NCBI GenBank assembly: GCA_014380255.1 | Contig: JACMKG010000148.1 | Span: forward strand, 1-8,839 | DNA: 8,839 nt | DNA from: Prolixibacteraceae bacterium | GTDB lineage: Bacteria > Bacteroidota > Bacteroidia > Bacteroidales > Prolixibacteraceae | Reading direction: 5' to 3' | Shown: one piece after another, positions 1 to 5,721 of the stretch | Position numbering within the stretch: the first letter of the stretch is position 1 | Layout of the letters: each line of letters starts with the position of its first letter | Made by a program: the position numbers and the translations under genes | The notes under the pieces: model-generated | Database searches by the model: none | Seen by the model: the letters and a program-made list of their open reading frames with translations, nothing else | Told to the model about the DNA's origin: nothing

Positions 1-394
1 CGCGACACTTATCATGACATTCTTCTTCCGTTTCATGCAGGAATTGATTCAAAGGGGCCATGTTTATATTGCCACTCCTCCGCTCTACCTGGTTAAGAAA
101 GGAAAACGTGAAGAGTATTGCTGGACCGAACAGCAGCGTTTGCGTATTATTGAAGAATGGGGTGAAGGTAAGGATACGGGTATCCATGTACAGCGTTACA
201 AAGGTCTTGGTGAGATGAATGCCGAGCAGTTGTGGACAACTACGATGAATCCTGAATTACGTACCCTACGACAGGTTACCATCGAAAATGCCGCTGAAGC
301 AGATCATATTTTCAGTATGCTGATGGGCGACGAGGTTCCTCCACGCCGTCAGTTTATTGAAGATCATGCAGTATATGCTAACATTGATGCTTAA
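1..394 (+). CDS. gyrB: DNA gyrase subunit B, C-terminal fragment
   Basis: GyrB is the ATPase subunit of DNA gyrase, the cytoplasmic type II topoisomerase that introduces negative supercoils. Only the last 130 codons are present; the frame is open from base 2 and the gene begins left of the window. The fragment holds the end of the TOPRIM region ([11 protein letters not shown], then the [11 protein letters not shown] strand) and the highly conserved [10 protein letters not shown] motif at 191-220, followed by the C-terminal tail with MGDEVPPRR and the ending YANIDA, which is typical of Bacteroidota GyrB. ParE has a related domain, but the KGLGEMN-EQLW context and the ending favour GyrB. The gene ends with TAA and is followed eight bases later by a strong terminator, so it closes its transcription unit. 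Confidence 0.95.
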   Translation, partial: ATLIMTFFFRFMQELIQRGHVYIATPPLYLVKKGKREEYCWTEQQRLRIIEEWGEGKDTGIHVQRYKGLGEMNAEQLWTTTMNPELRTLRQVTIENAAEADHIFSMLMGDEVPPRRQFIEDHAVYANIDA

Positions 395-401
395 GATACA
401 G

Positions 402-430
402 AAAAATCCCGGTTGTACTGGGATTTTTTT
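402..430 (+). terminator. Rho-independent terminator of gyrB
   Basis: An 11-base-pair stem (402-412 with 418-428, one G-T wobble), a five-base loop TTGTA, and a T run to 430. It starts eight bases after the gyrB stop codon. The A run at the left foot gives a matching T run on the other strand, but no gene on that strand needs it. Confidence 0.9.
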
Positions 431-442
431 ATAACATAAAAT

Positions 443-456
443 AGGAACGCGTTCCT
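443..456. repeat. Perfect 14-base palindrome AGGAACGCGTTCCT
   Basis: A perfect inverted repeat centred between 449 and 450, lying 13 bases after the gyrB terminator and 27 bases before the LOG-family start codon. It could be an operator for a dimeric regulator. Folded as RNA it gives a five-pair stem with loop CGCG followed by a T-rich stretch, so a back-up terminator is also possible. The sequence alone does not decide. Confidence 0.5.
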
Positions 457-483
457 GTTATTTTTAATCTTTACATTTTCACT

Positions 484-1068
484 ATGAAAATCTGTGTTTT
501 CTCATCCTCCAGCAATGCCATTGCTGATATTTATGTAACTGAAGCCATGGAATTGGCCAAACAGATTGGCCAGGCGAACGGTTGTCTGATCAACGGAGGC
601 TCGAACGTGGGGCTGATGGACATTGTAACGCGTGAGGCCAAATTACATGGAGCAAATACCATCGGCATCATTCCCGAGAAACTGCGCGACTATAACCTGG
701 CCTCCATTCATTGCCATGAGGTGATCGTTTCATGTGATATGATGGACCGTAAAGCCCGGATGAGGGACATGTCTGATGCCTTTATTGCCCTTGCAGGAGG
801 CTTCGGTACATTGGAAGAGATACTGGAAGTAATTACCTTAAAACAGCTCGGATATCATCACAAAGCCATTGTATTCATCAATACCAACGGTTTTTACGAT
901 GACCTGTTCAGGCAGTTTGAAAAATCATATGATGAGAAGTTTGCCAAGGAAAGCTACCGGACCTTGTATTTTATCGCTCAGAACGCCTCAGAGGCCATGG
1001 AGTACCTAAAGAATTACCAGCCCGAGGAAACAGTGAACAAGTGGTTTGAGGTGCCCAAAAGATCCTAA
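484..1068 (+). CDS. LOG-family nucleotide 5'-monophosphate phosphoribohydrolase (TIGR00730-like)
   Basis: A cytoplasmic Rossmann-fold protein of 194 residues, the usual length of the LOG family. Members often carry the old label 'lysine decarboxylase'; characterised ones cleave cytokinin riboside monophosphates or other nucleotide monophosphates into base and ribose 5-phosphate. The sequence shows an N-terminal strand followed by a serine-rich loop (residues 3-11), the glycine loop NGGSNVGLM at 37-45, the substrate arginine region DRKARM at 88-93, and the signature AGGFGTLEE at 104-112. The signature is the family's PGGxGTxxE with alanine in place of proline, a common variant. The ATG at 484 opens directly into the first beta strand and has no clear Shine-Dalgarno site, as usual in Bacteroidota. 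The natural substrate cannot be read from the sequence, and no pathway partner lies beside it. Confidence 0.9.
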   Translation: MKICVFSSSSNAIADIYVTEAMELAKQIGQANGCLINGGSNVGLMDIVTREAKLHGANTIGIIPEKLRDYNLASIHCHEVIVSCDMMDRKARMRDMSDAFIALAGGFGTLEEILEVITLKQLGYHHKAIVFINTNGFYDDLFRQFEKSYDEKFAKESYRTLYFIAQNASEAMEYLKNYQPEETVNKWFEVPKRS

Positions 1069-1697
1069 TGTTGGGGGATTTTCATGCCCAAACAATACAT
1101 TTAATAAATAATACCTTGTACGATTTTTAATGGGGATGAGATTTCTGTCCTTGTGAAAGGGTACTTGGATATTATCATCTGATACCTTACTGATGCGTAT
1201 CGGATACATTCCAAGCATTTCGTGTCCACGAATGCCACTACATTGGAAAAGACAACCGGAATGGTTATTTATCGCTATGACCAAGGATCGGGTTTGAGAC
1301 ATCACACAGCTGTTTCACTGGACGCGGATGGATGACTGTTTGCTGGGTTTAAGATAATTGTCGCTATTTTCATAAAATGCATGAAAATCGAACAACTGTG
1401 CGTATTCTCCGTAATCTAATAAAAGACAAAACTCAACACCTCCTGATCTTTCTGCCAGAAAAGCAATTGCTGTCATAAAAATTAAGTTATTCTGTGACAT
1501 TTTTTCATTGAAAGATCAATAAACAGGGGCATTTCAGCATTGGCCCGTAACTTGATAGAGATGTGTTGTTTAAGTTCTTGTTAAAGTCTGTTAAACAAAT
1601 GAAACATTAACAAAAATTAAAACTCTTAAATCAGGTAAGTGTTACCTTTAAAGTGCAAAAAAGACAAAAAATTTCTAACAGATAAAATTATAAGGAT
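1069..1697. other. 629-base intergenic region without an assignable gene
   Basis: Bases 1069-1500 are less AT-rich than ordinary spacer and unusually open on both strands (see the separate entry). Bases 1501-1697 are strongly AT-rich, contain many short TTAA/AACA repeats, and serve as the upstream region of the HtrA gene. TACCTTTA at 1643-1650 resembles the Bacteroidota -7 element TAnnTTTG but has no TTTG at the right distance, so I do not call a promoter there. The LOG gene has only a weak candidate terminator: AAAA and ATCC at 1057-1065 can pair with GGATTTT at 1076-1082 around a bulged G. Confidence 0.5.
1108..1500. other. Possible decayed gene, strand and family unknown
   Basis: On the minus strand one frame runs from ATG at 1500 down to about 1006 with a single internal stop (TGA at 1317-1315). 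Its first 61 residues look protein-like: a short hydrophobic start (LIFMTAIAFLA), then LLLDYGEYAQLFDFHAFYEN. On the plus strand the frame with the same codon boundaries is open from 1108 to 1421 apart from two TGA codons, and contains HFVSTNATTLEKTTGMVIYRYD. I recognise neither reading. The minus-strand frame has no convincing promoter and finally runs into the antisense of the LOG gene. Chance openness, a small minus-strand gene, or a pseudogene with point stops on either strand all remain possible. Confidence 0.25.
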
Positions 1698-3149
1698 ATG
1701 ACTACTTTTAAAAAAGGACTATTTACTTTATTAATCGCATTGGTTGGAGGTCTGATTGCCGTGTGGGCATATACAAGTTTTTTAACTGAACCTAAGATTC
1801 TGACGGTCACCCAGGACCAGTCGATGAAATATGCTAATCTACCTGCTCAAAGGGCGGACGATTTGCCCGAACTCACTTATGCTGCCGAAAGTTCGGTTCA
1901 CGCGGTTGTGCACATTACCGTGACTTCCAAAGGTCAATCGTATTATTCAAACAATCCGTTTGATTGGTTTTTTGGTGATGGAATGAATAATCAACAGCGC
2001 AGGCCCATGCGGCAGGGTGTTGGCTCAGGAGTGATTCTTTCGAGCGATGGGTTAATCGTTACCAACAACCACGTGGTGGAAGATGCCGATGAAATCAGTG
2101 TCGTATTGAATGACAAACGTGAATTTAAGGCTAAATTGCTGGGATTTGATGCTGCCACTGATCTTGCTTTGTTGAGGATTGAGGCAGAGGATCTGCCGGT
2201 TCTGGAATTTGGAAACTCTGATGACCTTAAACTCGGTGAATGGGTATTGGCCGTTGGGAACCCGTTTAACCTGACATCGACGGTTACCGCTGGGATTGTA
2301 AGTGCCAAGGGGAGAAACATTGGAATCAATTCCAGTCAGATGAGAATTGAATCATTTATACAGACCGACGCGGCCGTGAATCCTGGCAACAGTGGGGGAG
2401 CGTTGGTAAATACCCGGGGTGAGCTGATTGGGATAAACACGGCTATTGCATCCCAAACCGGTTCGTATACAGGTTATTCTTTTGCACTTCCTTCGAACAT
2501 CGTTAAAAAGGTGGTTAGCGATATCAAAGAATATGGAGGAGTGCAGCGTGCCATGTTAAATGTTGAAATCAGGGACGTGAATGCGGAGATAGCAGAAAAA
2601 TATGATCTCGATAAAATTGAAGGAGTCTTTGTCAGTTCTGCATTGGAAGGAGGAGCAGCCGCCGCCGCGGGAATTAAATCTAACGATGTGATTGTCAGTA
2701 TTGATGGGGTAGAAGTGAATTCAACTGCCGCACTTCAGGAACAACTCAGCAAGCACAGTCCTAAAGATAAAATTACAGTAATTGTAAAAAGAGGGAATAA
2801 AAGGCAACCATTTAACGTAACGCTACGTAATATGAACGGAGATATGGAACTTGTTAGAGGAGAAAATCCCGATAATATTTTTGGTGCGAAATTTGTTGCG
2901 ATAACAGACCGCGACAGAGAAGAATTAGGAATAAGCCATGGAATAAAGATTACGGAATTGAAAGATGGCAAGTTCAAAGACGCGGGTATAAAAGAAGGGT
3001 TTATTATTATGCAGATTAATAAGAATCCCATATCTGAAGTAAATGAATTATCACACATTATTAAAAACTCACGAGGTGGAATATTAGTTGAAGGAATTTA
3101 TCCAGATGGAGAGGTCGCTTATTATGTTTTTGGAGTAAATTCAAAATAG
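1698..3149 (+). CDS. HtrA/Deg-family periplasmic serine protease with two PDZ domains
   Basis: An envelope quality-control protease and chaperone that degrades misfolded periplasmic proteins. The 483 residues have the DegP/DegQ layout: a signal peptide or signal anchor (hydrophobic residues 8-29 after FKK), a trypsin-like domain (about 60-275), and two PDZ domains (about 285-375 and 395-480). The catalytic triad is intact: His125 in TNNHVV, Asp155 in ATDLALL, and Ser232 in NPGNSGGAL. A hydrophilic, Asn/Phe/Gly-rich insertion at about 80-105 sits where DegP has its LA loop. The first PDZ domain carries an alanine run at 320-324. AAGGA ends one base before the ATG, too close for a normal Shine-Dalgarno site, so initiation probably relies on the A-rich leader. 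The gene stands alone: rpoD, 109 bases on, has its own promoter. DegP and DegQ cannot be separated by eye. Confidence 0.95.
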   Translation: MTTFKKGLFTLLIALVGGLIAVWAYTSFLTEPKILTVTQDQSMKYANLPAQRADDLPELTYAAESSVHAVVHITVTSKGQSYYSNNPFDWFFGDGMNNQQRRPMRQGVGSGVILSSDGLIVTNNHVVEDADEISVVLNDKREFKAKLLGFDAATDLALLRIEAEDLPVLEFGNSDDLKLGEWVLAVGNPFNLTSTVTAGIVSAKGRNIGINSSQMRIESFIQTDAAVNPGNSGGALVNTRGELIGINTAIASQTGSYTGYSFALPSNIVKKVVSDIKEYGGVQRAMLNVEIRDVNAEIAEKYDLDKIEGVFVSSALEGGAAAAAGIKSNDVIVSIDGVEVNSTAALQEQLSKHSPKDKITVIVKRGNKRQPFNVTLRNMNGDMELVRGENPDNIFGAKFVAITDRDREELGISHGIKITELKDGKFKDAGIKEGFIIMQINKNPISEVNELSHIIKNSRGGILVEGIYPDGEVAYYVFGVNSK

Positions 3150-3203
3150 TAAGACAGCGATGGTTATCTAATTGCAAACAAATAAGCCGTATTAGATTTT
3201 CCA

Positions 3204-3235
3204 TTTGAATACTTGACCTCAAAAGCCTATATTTG
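3204..3235 (+). promoter_or_regulatory. Promoter of rpoD, Bacteroidota type
   Basis: TTTG at 3204-3207, a 20-base spacer, and TATATTTG at 3228-3235 match the Bacteroidota primary-sigma consensus (TTTG, 19-21 bases, TAnnTTTG) at every informative position. Transcription would start around 3240-3242, giving a leader of only about 18 bases before the rpoD ATG. The gene is thus probably read by its own product. Confidence 0.8.
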
Positions 3236-3258
3236 CACGCTATTTTTTTGAAGGGTAT

Positions 3259-4119
3259 ATGAGACAATTAAAGATTACAAAATCGATTACCAACAGGGAA
3301 AGTGCTTCTTTAGACAAGTATTTGCAAGAAATTGGCAAGGAAGAACTTATTACAGTTGAGGAAGAAGTGGAGTTGGCCCAACGGATCAAGAAGGGTGATC
3401 AGGCCGCGTTGGAGAAATTGACCAGAGCTAATTTGCGTTTTGTAGTTTCTGTGGCTAAACAGTATCAGAATCAGGGCTTAAGTCTGCCTGACCTTATCAA
3501 TGAAGGGAATCTGGGACTGATTAAAGCGGCTGAAAAGTTTGATGAAACCAGAGGCTTTAAGTTTATTTCATATGCTGTATGGTGGATTCGCCAATCAATT
3601 CTACAGGCTTTGGCTGAGCAATCCAGAATTGTTCGTCTTCCATTGAACCAGGTAGGTTCCTTGAATAAGATTAACAAGGCATTTTCCAAGTTTGAACAGG
3701 AACATGAACGCAAACCTTCACCCGAAGAGCTTGCCGAATCACTGGAGTTGCCTGCTGAAAAGGTTGCAGATACCCTTCGTGTATCAGGAAGGCACATTTC
3801 TGTGGATGCCCCTTTTGTGGAAGGAGAGGACAACAGTCTGCTCGATGTACTGATCAACAATGACTCTCCAAACGCTGACCGCGCTTTGATGATGGAGTCC
3901 TTGGCTCAGGAAATTGAACGTGCTCTGGCCACGCTTACTGAACGTGAAAGTGATATTATCAGGATGTTCTTTGGAATTGGCTGTCAGGAAATGACTCTGG
4001 AAGAGATCGGTGAACGTTTTGGTCTTACCCGTGAACGGGTACGCCAGATTAAAGAAAAGGCGATACGTCGTTTACGCCATACTTCAAGAAGTAAATTATT
4101 GAAAACATATCTTGGATAA
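3259..4119 (+). CDS. rpoD: Primary (housekeeping) RNA polymerase sigma factor, short Bacteroidota type
   Basis: Directs core RNA polymerase to housekeeping promoters. The 286 residues match the short primary sigma of Bacteroidota (sigma-ABfr type) and lack region 1.1. Region 1.2 lies at about 15-45 ([16 protein letters not shown]), region 2 at about 50-120 with the core-binding and -10 recognition helices ([18 protein letters not shown], then [16 protein letters not shown]), region 3 at about 125-200, and region 4 at about 213-280. The recognition helix of region 4.2 is visible in [23 protein letters not shown] (split here as EIGERFGL at 249-256 and TRERVRQI at 257-264). GAAGGG, at suitable spacing before the ATG at 3259, is one of the few Shine-Dalgarno-like sites in the window. 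The promoter upstream and the terminator downstream make it monocistronic. Confidence 0.97.
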   Translation: MRQLKITKSITNRESASLDKYLQEIGKEELITVEEEVELAQRIKKGDQAALEKLTRANLRFVVSVAKQYQNQGLSLPDLINEGNLGLIKAAEKFDETRGFKFISYAVWWIRQSILQALAEQSRIVRLPLNQVGSLNKINKAFSKFEQEHERKPSPEELAESLELPAEKVADTLRVSGRHISVDAPFVEGEDNSLLDVLINNDSPNADRALMMESLAQEIERALATLTERESDIIRMFFGIGCQEMTLEEIGERFGLTRERVRQIKEKAIRRLRHTSRSKLLKTYLG

Positions 4120-4146
4120 GAGATAATATATGGGTTAATTCCCAAT

Positions 4147-4175
4147 AAAAAAACCGCCTTTCGGGCGGTTTTTTT
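4147..4175. terminator. Bidirectional terminator between rpoD and the GH105 gene
   Basis: Twelve perfect base pairs (4147-4158 with 4164-4175): seven A-T pairs below a GC core CCGCC/GGCGG, with loop TTTCG. The A run on one side and T run on the other make it work in both directions, which suits its place between convergent genes: 28 bases after rpoD and 55 bases beyond the end of the minus-strand gene. Confidence 0.93.
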
Positions 4176-4229
4176 ATTGATAGTATCCCTTGGTTGAGAT
4201 ACTCTTTATTAATAATTCACCAATTCTTT

Positions 4230-5330
4230 TTATCTTTTCAATTTGATTACTTCACTTCCGGCTAGCAGAAATGCTCCTGATCCGTATACTTCCCAGCTTT
4301 CAGCAGTAAAGTTCTTTTTTGGATCAGCACCAATGGGCTGGCACCAGCCCACATGACCATCGGGTTGAATCAGTGTGTTCATACCTTTCCACGCTTTTTC
4401 AACTACTGGAAGGTATTCATCTTTGCTCAACAGTCCGTTATTGATACCCCAAGCCAAAGCGTAGGTGTAAAATCCTGAACCCGAGGCTTCACCTCCCGGA
4501 TAGGACTGAGGATCGAGCAGACTTGCTCTCCATAATCCATCTTCCTGTTGGATGCTTGCAACTTTTTTTGCCATTTCCTTGTATACCTTTTCGTAGAATG
4601 GGCGCTCTTTGTAATCTTTAGGAAGTTCACTCAAAAGAAGAGCTAATCCACCCATAACCCAACCGTTTCCTCTTGACCAGAAGATTTTCTTTCCGTTGGC
4701 TTCACGCCGGTCTGATGGTTCTCCTTTAATTACATATAACAAGTCTCTGGCAAAAAGATGCTCTTCCTTATCATACAGCATGTCATAGCACTGATGAAAT
4801 AACTCATCGCTTTTCTCCATAAACCTCTTATCACCGGTGGTCATCGACAGTTTAGCCATTGCAGGAGGTGCCATAAACAGGGCATCACACCACCACCAGG
4901 TAATTTGCTCAATTCCTTTGACAGGGTATGGAGTTACAAGAAACTTTTCCATACTCTCGGTAAAAGGCTGAATCATTGCCGGGTCTTTCTTAATACGGTA
5001 AACATCCACATAAGTCTGGCAAATAGCTATATCATCGGCATGAAGTAGCCTGGGCCCTGGCTTCCATTGGTTCTTTTCACCCATGTCAACCATTGCTTTA
5101 AGCAATTCCTTGTCGCCTGTGGTCTTATATGCAGCTGAAATACCTGCATAAAAAGCACCATTGGTCCAGTCCCACAATTGATGCTTGGGATTTGCCAACT
5201 GCCACATGGCGGCCGTAGTCATTGCCTTTTTAATGTTCTTGGATTTAAATTCCTTACCTAGCTTATCTTTAGCCCATCCATTCGACACTATAAGCATTGT
5301 CACCAGAAGAAACAGAAGCGTTCTTTTCAT
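4230..5330 (-). CDS. GH105 unsaturated rhamnogalacturonyl hydrolase, secreted
   Basis: Removes the unsaturated uronic acid from the non-reducing end of oligosaccharides left by pectin (rhamnogalacturonan) lyases. The 366 residues begin with a cleavable signal peptide (MKRTLLFLLV, likely cut after NGWA near residue 20), which points to the periplasm; there is no lipobox cysteine. The rest is the (alpha/alpha)6-barrel of the YteR/RhiN family. Trp147 and Asp149 in WWWCDALFM, and Arg220 and Trp224 in SRGNGW, keep the spacing of the active-site residues W141/D143 and R213/W217 of YteR, as I recall them; Asp149 would be the general acid. Also typical are DGLWRASLLDP, SGSGFYTYALAWGINNGLL and EVYGSGAFLLAGSE. 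GH88 is the nearest alternative, but these motifs favour GH105. No susC/susD, lyase or other pectin gene is adjacent, so its partners must lie elsewhere. Confidence 0.9.
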   Translation of the reverse strand: MKRTLLFLLVTMLIVSNGWAKDKLGKEFKSKNIKKAMTTAAMWQLANPKHQLWDWTNGAFYAGISAAYKTTGDKELLKAMVDMGEKNQWKPGPRLLHADDIAICQTYVDVYRIKKDPAMIQPFTESMEKFLVTPYPVKGIEQITWWWCDALFMAPPAMAKLSMTTGDKRFMEKSDELFHQCYDMLYDKEEHLFARDLLYVIKGEPSDRREANGKKIFWSRGNGWVMGGLALLLSELPKDYKERPFYEKVYKEMAKKVASIQQEDGLWRASLLDPQSYPGGEASGSGFYTYALAWGINNGLLSKDEYLPVVEKAWKGMNTLIQPDGHVGWCQPIGADPKKNFTAESWEVYGSGAFLLAGSEVIKLKR

Positions 5331-5369
5331 TTGTTATTACGTTTAGATTAGTTATTGCAATCGATTGAA

Positions 5370-5400
5370 CAAACATACAGAATACTTTTTTAAAGAAAAA
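5370..5400 (-). promoter_or_regulatory. Probable promoter of the GH105 gene
   Basis: Read on the minus strand, TATGTTTG at 5377-5370 matches the -7 element TAnnTTTG exactly. The -33 position holds only a T-rich run (TTTT at 5400-5397, spacer 19) instead of TTTG. The start site would lie near 5364, giving a leader of about 34 bases. The exact -7 match carries the call. Confidence 0.5.
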
Positions 5401-5410
5401 CAGCTAGCTG
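5401..5410. repeat. 10-base palindrome CAGCTAGCTG
   Basis: A perfect palindrome just upstream of the -33 region of the GH105 promoter, a position where a regulator could bind. A 10-base palindrome can arise by chance, and nothing else supports a function. Confidence 0.3.
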
Positions 5411-5490
5411 CAATATGACGAAAATTTTCATAAATAGCCTAAATTAAACAGCTTCATTTAGCTGAGATCGAAATATTCATATTATCAAAA

Positions 5491-5503
5491 CATGAATTTC
5501 ATG
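5491..5503. repeat. Inverted repeat CATGAA-T-TTCATG upstream of the his promoter
   Basis: Two perfect six-base arms around a single T, about 20 bases upstream of the proposed -33 element of the his operon. The position would suit an operator, but AT-rich spacer yields such repeats by chance, and no other copy was noticed in the window. Confidence 0.25.
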
Positions 5504-5521
5504 AAACTGAAATAGAAATGC

Positions 5522-5552
5522 TTTGTTTAGTTGCAATTTATAATTAAACTTG
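5522..5552 (+). promoter_or_regulatory. Probable promoter of the his operon
   Basis: TTTG at 5522-5525, a 19-base spacer, and TAAACTTG at 5545-5552, one base away from TAnnTTTG. Transcription would begin near 5557-5559, about 15 bases before the leader ORF and about 165 bases before hisG, as expected for an attenuated operon. Confidence 0.6.
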
Positions 5553-5573
5553 TACCGAAATAAAACAAGAAAA

Positions 5574-5636
5574 ATGAAAAATACATTCAAACATTGCGGC
5601 CATCATCATGTAACTCTATCCGAAGGTAGGCAGTAA
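5574..5636 (+). CDS. hisL: Histidine-rich leader peptide of the his operon
   Basis: A 20-codon ORF (ATG at 5574, TAA at 5634-5636), too short for routine gene calling. Residues 7-12 are His-Cys-Gly-His-His-His, so four of six consecutive codons are CAT, directly upstream of a terminator and of hisG. The start follows an A-rich stretch (AACAAGAAAA), typical of Bacteroidota translation starts. The inferred role is that of a sensor: scarce charged His-tRNA stalls the ribosome on 5592-5609 and leaves the following RNA free to form an antiterminator. The last codons (GGT AGG C, 5625-5631) are part of that RNA structure, which may explain the non-histidine tail. The peptide itself probably has no function, although a Cys/His cluster could in principle bind metal. 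Confidence 0.85.
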   Translation: MKNTFKHCGHHHVTLSEGRQ

Positions 5637-5703
5637 TTGTTTTGATGTTTTTCAAAAGATATTAACCCAATAAGAAGGCTTACCACAATGGTAGGCCTTT
5701 TTT
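5616..5703 (+). promoter_or_regulatory. His operon transcription attenuator (antiterminator/terminator switch)
   Basis: GGTAGGC occurs at 5625-5631 (end of leader ORF) and again at 5690-5696 (right arm of the terminator). Both copies can pair with GCTTACC at 5678-5684 (one G-T wobble), so the two helices exclude each other. A six-pair hairpin at 5640-5657 (loop 5646-5651) lies between the antiterminator arms and would bring them together. A small hairpin, CTATCC with GGTAG (5616-5629, one bulge), could hide the first copy when no ribosome is present. A ribosome stalled on the His codons would reach to about 5620-5624 and leave 5625-5631 free; one that reaches the stop codon would cover it. 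Confidence 0.8.
5675..5703 (+). terminator. Attenuator terminator in front of hisG
   Basis: A ten-base-pair stem (5675-5684 with 5690-5699, one T-G wobble), loop ACAAT, and a T run at 5698-5703, followed by GTTTT. It ends 18 bases before the hisG start and 38 bases after the leader stop codon. No complete gene lies upstream on this strand, so it must act on the leader transcript. Confidence 0.88.
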
Positions 5704-5721
5704 GTTTTAACAAAACTGATA

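Noticed and set aside
1054..1082. Possible terminator after the LOG-family gene
   Set aside because: Two weak alternative stems compete, one with a bulge and both with 10-12 base loops; the T run is only four bases and the left arms lie inside the coding sequence. Mentioned only as a weak candidate.
1576..1613. TTGTTAA / TTAACAA inverted repeat upstream of htrA
   Set aside because: Seven-base arms of A and T are expected by chance in this AT-rich spacer, and several overlapping near-copies exist.
1643..1650. TACCTTTA as -7 element of the htrA gene
   Set aside because: One base differs from TAnnTTTG and no TTTG lies 19-21 bases upstream, so a promoter call is not justified.
1991..2329. Minus-strand open frame of 112 codons inside the htrA gene
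   Set aside because: It lies wholly antisense to a well-supported protease gene with intact motifs and has no recognisable product. The same holds for minus-strand frames within rpoD, hisG, hisD and hisC.
2649..2670. GCC/GCA run in the htrA gene as a repeat element or frameshift
   Set aside because: It codes for alanines leading into the conserved AGIKSNDVI segment of the first PDZ domain; the frame is intact on both sides.
4182..4203. Six-base inverted repeat AGTATC / GATACT after the bidirectional terminator
   Set aside because: The stem is short, the loop is 10 bases, and no proper T run follows. The strong neighbouring hairpin already serves both genes.
4427..4630. 67-codon minus-strand frame inside the GH105 gene
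   Set aside because: It is an out-of-frame shadow of the GH105 coding sequence, which has signal peptide, active-site motifs and full length.
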